From: an uncultured Lachnospiraceae bacterium
GTDB lineage: Bacteria; Bacillota; Clostridia; Lachnospirales; Lachnospiraceae
Direction of reading: 5' to 3'
Assembly: GCA_949840465.1 (NCBI GenBank)
Contig: CATKXE010000026.1
Span: forward strand, 1 to 37,469
Length of the DNA: 37,469 nt
The position numbers were made by a program, and so were the translations under genes. A model generated the notes under the pieces. It was not told the DNA's origin. It saw only the letters and a program-made list of their open reading frames with translations, and searched no databases. Below, piece after piece: positions 7,950-16,217 of the stretch. How positions within the stretch are numbered: the first letter of the stretch is position 1; the number at the start of each line of letters is the position of its first letter.

Positions 7950-9695
7950 ATGTCATATGTATCCTTTGATGTTTATGGCACGCTGATTAAGAGGATATTA
8001 CCTCCGAAAACCTTATATCAGGCGATGGAGAACGGCAGAGGCGGTCCATACCGCAATTTTGCGCAGAATCGGATTTGTGCAGAAAAAGAACTGCAAAGAA
8101 AGGGCAGGCAAAATTATACGCTGGATGAGATCTATCATGCGGGAGCTTTTACAGGGCTGAAAGAGAATATCCGTGAAAATATGATCCGGTATGAGGAAGA
8201 ATGCGAAATGAACAATGCAGCGCCAAATGAAGAAGGACAGAGGCTTTACGGCATATTTTCAAAAGGAAACAGGCTGCTGGGCATCAGCGACATGTATTTG
8301 AGCAGCAGGGTCATTGAAAAAATTTTACATAACAACGGATATCCCCATATCGAAAGAATTTATGTATCCTGCGAAGAACACAAAAGCAAACGAACAGGCG
8401 GGTTGTTTCAAAAAGTTCTGGATGATTTGCAGATTTCAGGAAACGAATTGCTCCATATTGGAGATGCCGTGCGCAGCGATTTCCTGATGCCGAAGCGCTA
8501 TGGGATTTCTTCAAAACGGATCGCCGCCCATGGCGGCGCTCCCCAAAAGCGGGACGAAATTTTGTATCAGACAGGGTTTGACATATTTGGCCCGGTATTC
8601 TATGAGTTTACCGTATGGCTTCACAGGCTGGCAAAGGGAAAGCAGATCTGTTTCCTGTCCAGAGAAGGCGAATTTCTGAAACGCTGCTATGACGCGGTTT
8701 ACGGAACGGATGAAAAAATATTATATGTATCCAGGGAGTCTATGATACATGGCAGTATCGCCGTTCTTCTGGAGACAGCAGATATGGCTGCGATTTTGAA
8801 ATTAATCAGCATACAGCGGAATGAAACCAATGAACGGCTGATCCGGCGGTTTGGGGTCGATACCGAAAAATATAAAAAACTGCTTCTGAAAGAAAATCTG
8901 AAGCCGGAAGGCCTGCTGACTGAAGCAACGGTACAATTTTTGGAAACCCACAGAAGGGAACTGATACAGGATACCAGAAAATATGAAGAGGGGTTCCTGG
9001 CATATCTGCGGCAGAATATGGACCTGGAAAAGGGCAGGATTCTTCTGGTGGATATTGGATGGAAGGGAAGCATGCAGACGCTTCTGACAAAGTATCTTCG
9101 GGAAAAGCAGCAGGGTGTACGGGTGGAAGGAGCCTATCTGGGAAGTACGGATGACAGGGAAAAGCAGGGGTTCCTCTTTTGCTGTAAAAATGAGAGGTGC
9201 GCTGACGTACTTGGTTTTTCAGGGCTTTTGGAGAGCCTTGCCATGCCTTTTCACGGGTCGGTGCAGGGTTACGAGAAGCAGGACGGCCATATACGGCCTG
9301 TGTTCAGCCCGAGTGAACATACGGCGAGTTCGAAAAACAGAATCCGCCATGTCCAGAACGGAATATTGGACTTATGCAGCCGGATGCAGTTCTGGGAAGG
9401 GCGCTCTGTATTTGACAGAGAGGAAGTCATTGAGAAAATGGTATCTTATGGACGTTTTCCGAAGAGGAAGAACGTTTTTCTGGAAGAGGGGATTCTGTTT
9501 TATGAGAATGGACGTACGTACCCGTTGGTGGACGCCCCGGGATGGAAGGATTTCCTGAATCTGAAATGCGTCCGGGACAAATTCATGGAATGCAGCTGGA
9601 AAGCAGGATGGATGTGCAGGACGTTCAAATTGCCTTTGCCATGGTATAGAGTGCTGCGTATTCTCAGAAAAAAGGCGGATTCCAGACAGGCTTAA
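7950..9695 (+). CDS. large HAD-superfamily protein of polysaccharide loci (COG5610-like)
   Basis: The first about 200 residues are a HAD fold: SFDVYGTLI (DxxxT nucleophile motif with Asp-Val-Tyr instead of the usual Asp-x-Asp), LLGISDMYLS (motif II), a conserved Lys in KSKRTGGLFQ and LLHIGDAVRSD (motif IV). The remaining about 380 residues form a second conserved region with ICFLSREGEFLKRCYD and ILLVDIGWKGSMQTLL. This combination resembles the uncharacterised COG5610 predicted hydrolases found beside glycosyltransferases. The second Asp of motif I is replaced by Tyr, which weakens the case for ordinary phosphatase chemistry. No membrane helix is evident. The ribosome site AAGGAGTGGGGAG precedes the ATG. 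Role in the locus unknown; a glycan-phosphate or transferase function is conceivable. Confidence 0.75.
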   Translation: MSYVSFDVYGTLIKRILPPKTLYQAMENGRGGPYRNFAQNRICAEKELQRKGRQNYTLDEIYHAGAFTGLKENIRENMIRYEEECEMNNAAPNEEGQRLYGIFSKGNRLLGISDMYLSSRVIEKILHNNGYPHIERIYVSCEEHKSKRTGGLFQKVLDDLQISGNELLHIGDAVRSDFLMPKRYGISSKRIAAHGGAPQKRDEILYQTGFDIFGPVFYEFTVWLHRLAKGKQICFLSREGEFLKRCYDAVYGTDEKILYVSRESMIHGSIAVLLETADMAAILKLISIQRNETNERLIRRFGVDTEKYKKLLLKENLKPEGLLTEATVQFLETHRRELIQDTRKYEEGFLAYLRQNMDLEKGRILLVDIGWKGSMQTLLTKYLREKQQGVRVEGAYLGSTDDREKQGFLFCCKNERCADVLGFSGLLESLAMPFHGSVQGYEKQDGHIRPVFSPSEHTASSKNRIRHVQNGILDLCSRMQFWEGRSVFDREEVIEKMVSYGRFPKRKNVFLEEGILFYENGRTYPLVDAPGWKDFLNLKCVRDKFMECSWKAGWMCRTFKLPLPWYRVLRILRKKADSRQA

Positions 9696-9770
9696 AGCCG
9701 TTTTGGGAAGGCGGTATTTCAGACAGGCGCATAGGATGGCGCGGCATAGAAAGAAAAGCAGGTGTTACGT

Positions 9771-10886
9771 ATGACGAGGATCGCACAGGTGAATCTAAAT
9801 GACAGCGGCGGGGCGTTTGCCCTCATGTATCATGTACAGAAGGAGCTTCAGGGGAAGGTGGTTTTTGATTATTATACGATACATGCCTTTTCCGATACAG
9901 AGACCGTCAGGAGCATCCGCAGCATGAACGGGAATATCACGGAAGACCTGGCAGGTTCCCGTCTGTCGGCACATCTGAAACTTCCGTTTATGTTTTATAA
10001 AAGGATGAAAAAAAGCCCATACGAAGTCGTACACATTCATTCTGATACGGCATGGAAGCTTTCAGTCTATGCAATTCCGGCCAGGCTTGCCGGCATCAGG
10101 AAAATTATTGTTCATTCCCACAGCAGCGGGATAAACGGAGACCATCAAAAACTGAAATATGTTTGCCACTGCCTGATGAAGCCTGTGTTGCCTTATTTTG
10201 CGGATGAGCTTGTGACTTGTTCTAAAGCCGCCACGAAGTGGATGTTTCCCAAAAAGTATCATTCTCAGGTTCGTTTCATAAAGAACGGAGTACAAACAGA
10301 AATATTTCGTTTTAGCAAAGAAAACAGAAAAAAGTACAGAGAGGAACTTGGGGTAAAGGATCAGGAAATCTTACTTGGCACGGTGGGCGACCTTTCTTTT
10401 CAAAAAAATCCGCACTACCTGATCGAAGTTTTTTGCGCGCTGTACAGCAGGAATCCTCAATATAAACTTATTTTTATAGGAGACGGGGAAGAGGCGCGTC
10501 TTGTCCGGGAATGGGCAAAAGAAAAAAGAGGATATGAAAATCTCATTTTTTATGGAAAAACATCCCATGTGGGAGGCCTGCTCAGCGCCATGGATTTCTA
10601 TCTGATGCCGTCCCGGTTTGAAGGGTTTCCGGTGAGCGCCGTAGAGGCCCAGATCAATGGCCTGCCATGTATACTGTCCGATTCTATTACAAAAGAGGTG
10701 AGGATGTCCGATCATTGTGTTTTTTGGAGTATAGAAGAAAAACCGGATGAATGGGCCGAACGGCTGTATCAGTGGAAGGCGGGTTTGCATGAAGAAATAA
10801 GGAAAAAGGGATATCAGGCCGCGTGGGAACAGGGATTCGATATCTCCCGGACCGCAGAGAGGATACTTCAATTATATAAAGAGTAA
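9771..10886 (+). CDS. glycosyltransferase family 4 (GT-B)
   Basis: Retaining GT-B enzyme extending the lipid-linked repeat unit. The N-terminal Rossmann half has QVNLNDSGGAFALMYHV, VVHIHSDTAWKLS and IIVHSHSSG. The C-terminal half has the donor-binding LLGTVGDLSFQKNPHYLIEVF and the EX7E motif in SRFEGFPVSAVEAQ (Glu284 and Glu292), with LPCILSDSI following. Length 371 aa is typical. The start is ATG 9771 with CAGG about 8 nt upstream; a GTG at 9762 is in frame but would bury the ribosome site. The next gene starts 22 nt after the stop. Sugar specificity is not readable from sequence; the relatives are capsule and EPS transferases such as the EpsF type. Confidence 0.9.
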   Translation: MTRIAQVNLNDSGGAFALMYHVQKELQGKVVFDYYTIHAFSDTETVRSIRSMNGNITEDLAGSRLSAHLKLPFMFYKRMKKSPYEVVHIHSDTAWKLSVYAIPARLAGIRKIIVHSHSSGINGDHQKLKYVCHCLMKPVLPYFADELVTCSKAATKWMFPKKYHSQVRFIKNGVQTEIFRFSKENRKKYREELGVKDQEILLGTVGDLSFQKNPHYLIEVFCALYSRNPQYKLIFIGDGEEARLVREWAKEKRGYENLIFYGKTSHVGGLLSAMDFYLMPSRFEGFPVSAVEAQINGLPCILSDSITKEVRMSDHCVFWSIEEKPDEWAERLYQWKAGLHEEIRKKGYQAAWEQGFDISRTAERILQLYKE

Positions 10887-10908
10887 GGTGATTCAGGGAG
10901 AAGGATTC

Positions 10909-12042
10909 ATGAAGAATATTTTAATTTACACAAATACCCATATGCAGATAATCAGTGCAATACAGATCAGGCTTAAAATCCATGAACAGGATCCAGTGGA
11001 TATCGTGATTACAGACCATTCCCGGGGCGCGGAAAAAGTATCGGGCCGTTTATCGGAAATGGGGGTATTCCGTAAGGTCTATTATGCACAGACATATTTT
11101 CAGGAGTTCGAACAGAATCCATTTTCCGATTTGGGCGACGTCGTGACCATGGGGTTTTCCCTGTCCCCCAAAAACACATTCGGGATTACAGAGCCGGATT
11201 ATGATGAGATTTATTTTTTTAATGCCAGTATACTGCTGTACCCCCTGATCGATGAGATTTTCAGGAACAACCCTTCGGTGAAACTGGTACGGTTTGAGGA
11301 GAGCCTTGCCTCTTATCGTTCTATGCTTACAAGGAAAGGTTCGCCGCGTCTGGATGCGGCGGAGAAGATCCGAAAAGCCCTGGGAAAGCCTCTGATCTAT
11401 GATTTGATTCATGCATTTTGCTGTTATTATCCAAAATTGCTGGAAGGGCAGGCGTTAAAAAATGAAGGGGCGAAAATTTTTTATTTAAACGGAACCCATC
11501 AGAAATCAGAAAAAGAAATATTGCGGATACCGCCCCTTAAAAAGAGCGATCAAACGTTTATGGAAATTTTAAACCGGATCTATGAGTACGATGTGTCAAA
11601 GGAGCGTTATCGTAAAAAATATATTTATTTTTCTTCGATTGACGAGGAGGGGTTAGGCGAAACGGAATTGGTGCTTCAGATTGCGGATATTGTAGGAAAG
11701 GACAACTTACTGATAAAGACGCATCCGCGCGATGTGCGGACGGTCTACGAGGATCATGGGCTGGAAGTGATTCCCGGCTCGTGGGTGCCCTGGGAAATTT
11801 CTCAATTAAATTATGATTTTTCAGAACATGTTTTTTTGTCGCTGTTATCGAATAGTGTGCTCAATGCGACCGCAATGCTGGGCGATGAGATTCCTACATG
11901 GTATCTTTGGAAGTGTGTGGGACGCAGCAATGCGTGGCTAAGGGGGATTTCCAGGGATATTACGGATGTTTTAACCGGCCTGTGGAAGCAGGATCTGTGC
12001 CGGTGTATCCATATTGCAGAGAATCTGGATGACTTTATGTGA
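10909..12042 (+). CDS. candidate sialyltransferase-type glycosyltransferase (GT52-like)
   Basis: No strong family name can be read off at once, but several features point to bacterial sialyltransferases of the GT52/GT38 group. These features are a start of the form NILIYTNTHMQIISAIQI, a D/E-D/E-G motif (DEEG, residues 245-248), an HP motif 25 residues later (KTHPRD, His272) and a Ser motif (SLLSNS, residues 311-316). In these families the DEG Asp and HP His take part in catalysis and the Ser motif binds the CMP donor. Length 377 aa matches GT52 (about 370). The same locus encodes a NeuB-like synthase and a CMP-sugar synthetase, which would make the donor. The start is ATG 10909 with GGGAGAAGG upstream; GTG 10888 lacks a site. 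Donor, linkage and family assignment remain inferred. Confidence 0.6.
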   Translation: MKNILIYTNTHMQIISAIQIRLKIHEQDPVDIVITDHSRGAEKVSGRLSEMGVFRKVYYAQTYFQEFEQNPFSDLGDVVTMGFSLSPKNTFGITEPDYDEIYFFNASILLYPLIDEIFRNNPSVKLVRFEESLASYRSMLTRKGSPRLDAAEKIRKALGKPLIYDLIHAFCCYYPKLLEGQALKNEGAKIFYLNGTHQKSEKEILRIPPLKKSDQTFMEILNRIYEYDVSKERYRKKYIYFSSIDEEGLGETELVLQIADIVGKDNLLIKTHPRDVRTVYEDHGLEVIPGSWVPWEISQLNYDFSEHVFLSLLSNSVLNATAMLGDEIPTWYLWKCVGRSNAWLRGISRDITDVLTGLWKQDLCRCIHIAENLDDFM

Positions 12043-12062
12043 AAAGTAAAGAGGACATGATT

Positions 12063-13501
12063 ATGAAATTGAGGAGGAAGCAATTATACAAATTTCTGGC
12101 TCTTGCATTGACAGGAACCGTGGCCGTCTGGAATCCGTCCCCTGCTTTTTTAATGATGTTTGCGGCAGTGCTGTTTGTTTTGATTTTTATAAAAGCAAAG
12201 TATTCTTTTTTTACTGCGCTGGCTTTCATTATGCTCTTCAGTTATTTACAGGTTATTATTTACAAAATGACAGGGGAATGTTCGGGCATGCTTGCATTGG
12301 CCGGGAAACAAATGCCGTTCTATTTTACAGAAATGTCTGTCGCGTTTATTTATTTTTTCCTGACAGAATTGTTTTTTGTCTGGTTTACAGACGTCATAGA
12401 AAATGAAAAAAAAATATACGATATGGGAACGGGATTAAATCTTTTTTTAGCGGTTCTTTTTCTGGCGGCGGCTGTCCTGTTGATTGTTTTAGTTTTTCCG
12501 TCTGTTCCCACATTCCGTCTGAGCCTGAATATAAGAAGGACACAGGGGATTTCGGGCACATATGGCTTTCTGCTTCTTGCTTTTGGATTGGCGGCGCTTA
12601 CGATCGACGCCGGTTTCCGATGCAAAATTTTTCATTTGGGATATATTTTTATTATTTTCTGGGTATTGGGGCATGGGGAAAGAGTGGAAGCGCTCGGATT
12701 TTTTGTGTATTACATGATCAAAGTCATGAACCGCATAGATTTAAAAACCATATGGAAAAAAACGGCTAAATTTAAAAGAGGAATGATGCTTGTAACCGCA
12801 GCCGGAGTCGCCCTTTTTTGTGTCTGGCTGGGTGAATACCGGCTGGGGGCGTCGGGAATCAGCCTTTCCTTTGTCATAAGGAAATTGATTTGCAGGGAAC
12901 ATGCGGGGATGTTTTATATATTTTTAACTGCGCAATCGATATGTGGAAACATGATATACTGACATACGGATATACATATATCGATTATCTGCTGCAGCTG
13001 ATTCCCGGGGCAACGCTGGAATACTCGTCCGCCGTTGTGATGCGAAAGTACTATTTTACAATGGGCGGAGGACTTTTTTTCGTGGAGCCTATGATGAATT
13101 TCGGCATGATCTGGACGCTGCTTTCCAATATAGAATTTTTTTATGTCATGCGTCTGATACTGAGAAAACATAAGAAAATAAAGACGTTTATGTGGATTCC
13201 GGTTGTGATTGAATTGTTCAGGACAACATGGTATGGACGGGCCGGGTATGTTCTGGCAATTTGCGTAGAGATGCCCCTCCTGTATCTGGGAGTCAGGGGC
13301 TTTTATTCCGTCCTGAGGCCGGATTATCAAAAGCAAAAATACGAGAAAGCGGTCTGGAAGAAGGAATTTTATGGCGGCAGAAAGGAGAAGGCACATGGAA
13401 TTAAAGATAGGGAAACCATATCTGGAATCAGGCAAAGGGACAGTGAGGCTTTGCGCGCAGGTCAAAGCGCCGGGAGAGCAACAGACCAAACTTTTTTTTG
13501 A
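12063..13501 (+). pseudogene. Wzy-like O-antigen/EPS polymerase, interrupted by a -1 frameshift
   Basis: A multi-helix membrane protein split over two frames. Frame one (12063-12962) gives about 300 residues with six or more hydrophobic helices up to ...REHAGMFYIF, then reads nonsense and stops. The second frame (from about 12920) continues naturally with NCAIDMWKHDILTYGYTYID, two more helices and MMNFGMIWTLLSNIEFF. Joined at the T-run 12921-12925, they form one polymerase of about 470 residues with a large extracytoplasmic loop, the Wzy pattern. One missing T (T6 to T5) would explain the break. The position beside the Wzx gene, and the lack of another polymerase, support the role. It may be a real mutation, slippage or a sequencing error. 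The second frame runs 107 nt into the next gene, ending in Arg/Gly-rich sequence unlike a membrane protein. Start ATG 12063 has GAGG 8 nt upstream. Confidence 0.7.
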
Positions 13502-14681
13502 AGTAGATAAAAAATGGGGGGAATATCTGGTGACAGAGCTGTCCGACGCGTTTGTGCTTGCAGTCTTAAAGCGGGCGATGAAACATGGCTGGGATATTTG
13601 TTATGAAACGCCTATGAGCGAGGATTTGTGCTATCAGCTGACGGCTTACGGGATACCCGTTCTTTCCGGCCTGACAGAGATTTACAGCGCTATTTTGCTG
13701 AAAGGGGAAACTACGGATTTGGAGATCCCTGCCGCGGGTAAAGCAGGTACCGGATTTTCGGGAGGCGTGGATTCTTTTTATTCTGTGCTGAAACATAAAG
13801 ACAGCCGCTTTCCAAAGCATGAAGTCACCCATTTGGTGCTTGCAAGAAACGGGGCCGCCAGTTCGTCCGTTCCACAGAAGCTGGCCAGAGAGTGGTATGA
13901 TGCTTCCAGTAAGAAACTTGCCAAAAGCGCGGCGGAATTAGGCATGGAATACATTGGCGTCTGGTCAGATATTCCGGACTTTTACAGGAGAGAATCCTGC
14001 GGCAACGGCTGCCTGATTCAAACCTCTTCTTTCATACATGCATTGCGGAAGCTTTTTAAAAATTATTACTGGGCGTCTACATTCCGTACGGATGTAATAG
14101 ATTTTCAGGAGTACAGCCGTACCGGGGACGGCGGGTTTATAGATCCGTTCCTTGTGCCGTTGGTGAGTGTGGACGGGCTTCGGTTTCATCATTCGGGAGG
14201 GGAAGCCAGCCGTATCGAGAAAGTGGAATATATTGCGGATTTCCCTGTAGTCCAGAGGAGCCTGACAGTATGCGGCTCCCTGGACGCGGGGAACTGCGGC
14301 AACTGTGTGAAGTGCCTGCGTACCATGGCAGAACTGAATTCGATTGGAAAGCTGGAACAGTTCCAGGAAAGCTTTCCGGTGAAAAAATATCTGAAACATT
14401 GGACAGGAAAGCTTGCCTTTGAATTAGCCTTAGACCATCCGCCCTTTACGACCGATATACTGAAAACCATGGAGGCACATGGAAAGAAGGTTCCGGCCGC
14501 AGTATTTATGAAAAAATGGTGTTTCTACACCCCGTATAGAAAAGTACGGGAAGCGCTCAGAGATCATTACGCGGTAAGAAAATTGTATTATATGCTCAAA
14601 TTAGATGAAAAAACAGGCCAGAAGCACAGCCGGGAAATGAAACGGCTCCGCCTTGAGGAATGTAAGAGGAAACGAAGATGA
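13395..14681 (+). CDS. PP-loop ATPase (QueC-like ATP pyrophosphatase) of unknown role
   Basis: The central motif TGFSGGVDSFYSVLK is the PP-loop (SGGxDS) of enzymes that adenylate a carbonyl group with release of pyrophosphate. A Cys-rich site near the C-terminal side (CGSLDAGNCGNCVKCLRTM) looks like the metal-binding cluster of QueC-type proteins. About 110 residues before the P-loop and 90 after the Cys site have no recognised domain. PP-loop enzymes make nitriles, amides or thio groups; in sugar loci one group (WbpG/PseA) makes acetamidino or amide sugars, but this protein is not clearly that family. The start is ATG 13395 with AAAGGAGAAGG upstream; an in-frame ATG at 13371 lies deeper in the previous gene. 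The gene overlaps the Wzx gene by 4 nt (ATGA). Substrate unknown. Confidence 0.75.
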   Translation: MELKIGKPYLESGKGTVRLCAQVKAPGEQQTKLFFEVDKKWGEYLVTELSDAFVLAVLKRAMKHGWDICYETPMSEDLCYQLTAYGIPVLSGLTEIYSAILLKGETTDLEIPAAGKAGTGFSGGVDSFYSVLKHKDSRFPKHEVTHLVLARNGAASSSVPQKLAREWYDASSKKLAKSAAELGMEYIGVWSDIPDFYRRESCGNGCLIQTSSFIHALRKLFKNYYWASTFRTDVIDFQEYSRTGDGGFIDPFLVPLVSVDGLRFHHSGGEASRIEKVEYIADFPVVQRSLTVCGSLDAGNCGNCVKCLRTMAELNSIGKLEQFQESFPVKKYLKHWTGKLAFELALDHPPFTTDILKTMEAHGKKVPAAVFMKKWCFYTPYRKVREALRDHYAVRKLYYMLKLDEKTGQKHSREMKRLRLEECKRKRR

Positions 14682-16123
14682 TGCGAAAAGCGATCAGCAA
14701 ATATAAGGGGCTTCCGGTGATTGCGAAAGCTTCTTTTTGGGCATTGTTCAGCGGTGTGGTCCAGAGGGCGGCCAGTGTCATTGCCACGCCGGTTTTCACA
14801 AGAATACTGACCACAGAAGAATATGCACAGTATTCTTTATATCAGTCATGGCAGAATATCCTGCAGATCTTTGTATGTCTGAATGTGTTTAACTATGCCG
14901 CCTATACGGCAATGGTGAAATTTGAGGATGATAAGGACGGGTTTATCACAGCGGCCCAGACACTTGTGACTCTGCTCACACTGGCAGGAATCGGCGTGTA
15001 TTGTTTTGTCAGATTGTTTGCGGGGGACATATTGGGCTTTCCACTTCCGATCGTCGTTTTGATGTTTTTTGAAATCCTTTTTTTATCTGCATGCAATCTG
15101 TGGCAGCAGAGAAGGCGGTATGAATATCAGTACAGGGGAATGACCGTCGTTTCCGTGATCATCGGCGTTATGGGGCCGCTACTTGGGGTGGCGGCGGTGT
15201 ACGGGGCTGACGATCCCGGATATGGGAGGATTTATGGTTCTGCCGCCGCGCATATCGCAGTGGGATTGCCGCTCTATGTGTGGAACATTGTACGATCCCG
15301 GACGTTTGTCAGAAGAAAGTATTGGAGGTATATACTGGCATTCTGCCTGCCGTTGATCCCCCATTTTTTATCGATCCAGATTCTTTCAAAGTCTGACCGG
15401 ATTATGATTGACAGAATGTGCAGTACATCGGACGTCGCAGTATACAGCCTGGCGTATAATCTATCGATGCTGATGCTGATTGTAAGCGATGCGCTTCTTG
15501 CCGCATATACGCCCTATACCTATCAATGTATGAAAGAGAAGCGTCCGGAGCCGATCAGAAAAAGAACCAGCCAGCTGCTATTTGCAGTGGCATTGTGCAA
15601 TATTCTTTTCATACTGTTTGCGCCGGAGGCAGTGGCTCTCTTTGCCACAGAGGAGTACCTGGAAGCCATATATGTGATCCCCGCAGTATCGGCCAGTGTG
15701 TATTTTATGTTTTTATTTAACCTGTTTGCGAATATTGAATATTACTATTCGGAGACAAAATATGTTGCCGCGGCGTCCGTCATAGCAGCGGCCGTGAATG
15801 TTGGTCTGAATTTTATTTTTATTCAGCGGTATGGATATATTGCGGCGGCATACACGACGCTGATCAGTTACGTACTATATTCTGTCAGCCATTATCTTTT
15901 TATGCGGAAGGTTACGAAGAAATACAACAAGGGACAGCCGTTTTACGACGGCAAAAGTTTGCTGGCCATTTCTGTTATTTTCGTCGCGGCCACGTTGTGC
16001 GTGATTCCCCTGTATCAGTTTATGGTCATGAGATATAGTTTGATTTTCGCCACATGCGCCGGTTTATGGTTCAAAAGAGAAGTCATGACAGAAATGTTTC
16101 AGAAGCGGCAAAAAACAGGATAA
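14678..16123 (+). CDS. Wzx-type oligosaccharide flippase
   Basis: Polytopic membrane protein (about 12-14 helices over 481 aa) of the MOP/polysaccharide transport family, which flips the undecaprenyl-linked repeat unit across the membrane for polymerisation. Typical features are KASFWALFSGVVQRAASVIATPVFTRILTTEEYAQYSLYQSW at the N-terminus, and the FCLPLIPHFLSIQILSKSDRIMIDRM segment at mid-protein with its conserved Pro/His and DR. Paired helices continue to the C-terminus (residues beyond 400 include SLLAISVIFVAATLCVIPLY). The ATG overlaps the stop of the PP-loop gene (ATGA), showing co-translation. The pairing with the Wzy-like gene at 12063 marks this as a Wzx/Wzy-dependent locus rather than ABC export. 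Confidence 0.93.
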   Translation: MMRKAISKYKGLPVIAKASFWALFSGVVQRAASVIATPVFTRILTTEEYAQYSLYQSWQNILQIFVCLNVFNYAAYTAMVKFEDDKDGFITAAQTLVTLLTLAGIGVYCFVRLFAGDILGFPLPIVVLMFFEILFLSACNLWQQRRRYEYQYRGMTVVSVIIGVMGPLLGVAAVYGADDPGYGRIYGSAAAHIAVGLPLYVWNIVRSRTFVRRKYWRYILAFCLPLIPHFLSIQILSKSDRIMIDRMCSTSDVAVYSLAYNLSMLMLIVSDALLAAYTPYTYQCMKEKRPEPIRKRTSQLLFAVALCNILFILFAPEAVALFATEEYLEAIYVIPAVSASVYFMFLFNLFANIEYYYSETKYVAAASVIAAAVNVGLNFIFIQRYGYIAAAYTTLISYVLYSVSHYLFMRKVTKKYNKGQPFYDGKSLLAISVIFVAATLCVIPLYQFMVMRYSLIFATCAGLWFKREVMTEMFQKRQKTG

Positions 16124-16217
16124 ATCAAAGGGATGGGCAGAGAGATTGCAAAAACAGAGGCGTTTCCGGGATCCACAGGCATTCCTGGCCGCGCCATGAG
16201 TATACTGGGAGAAAACA

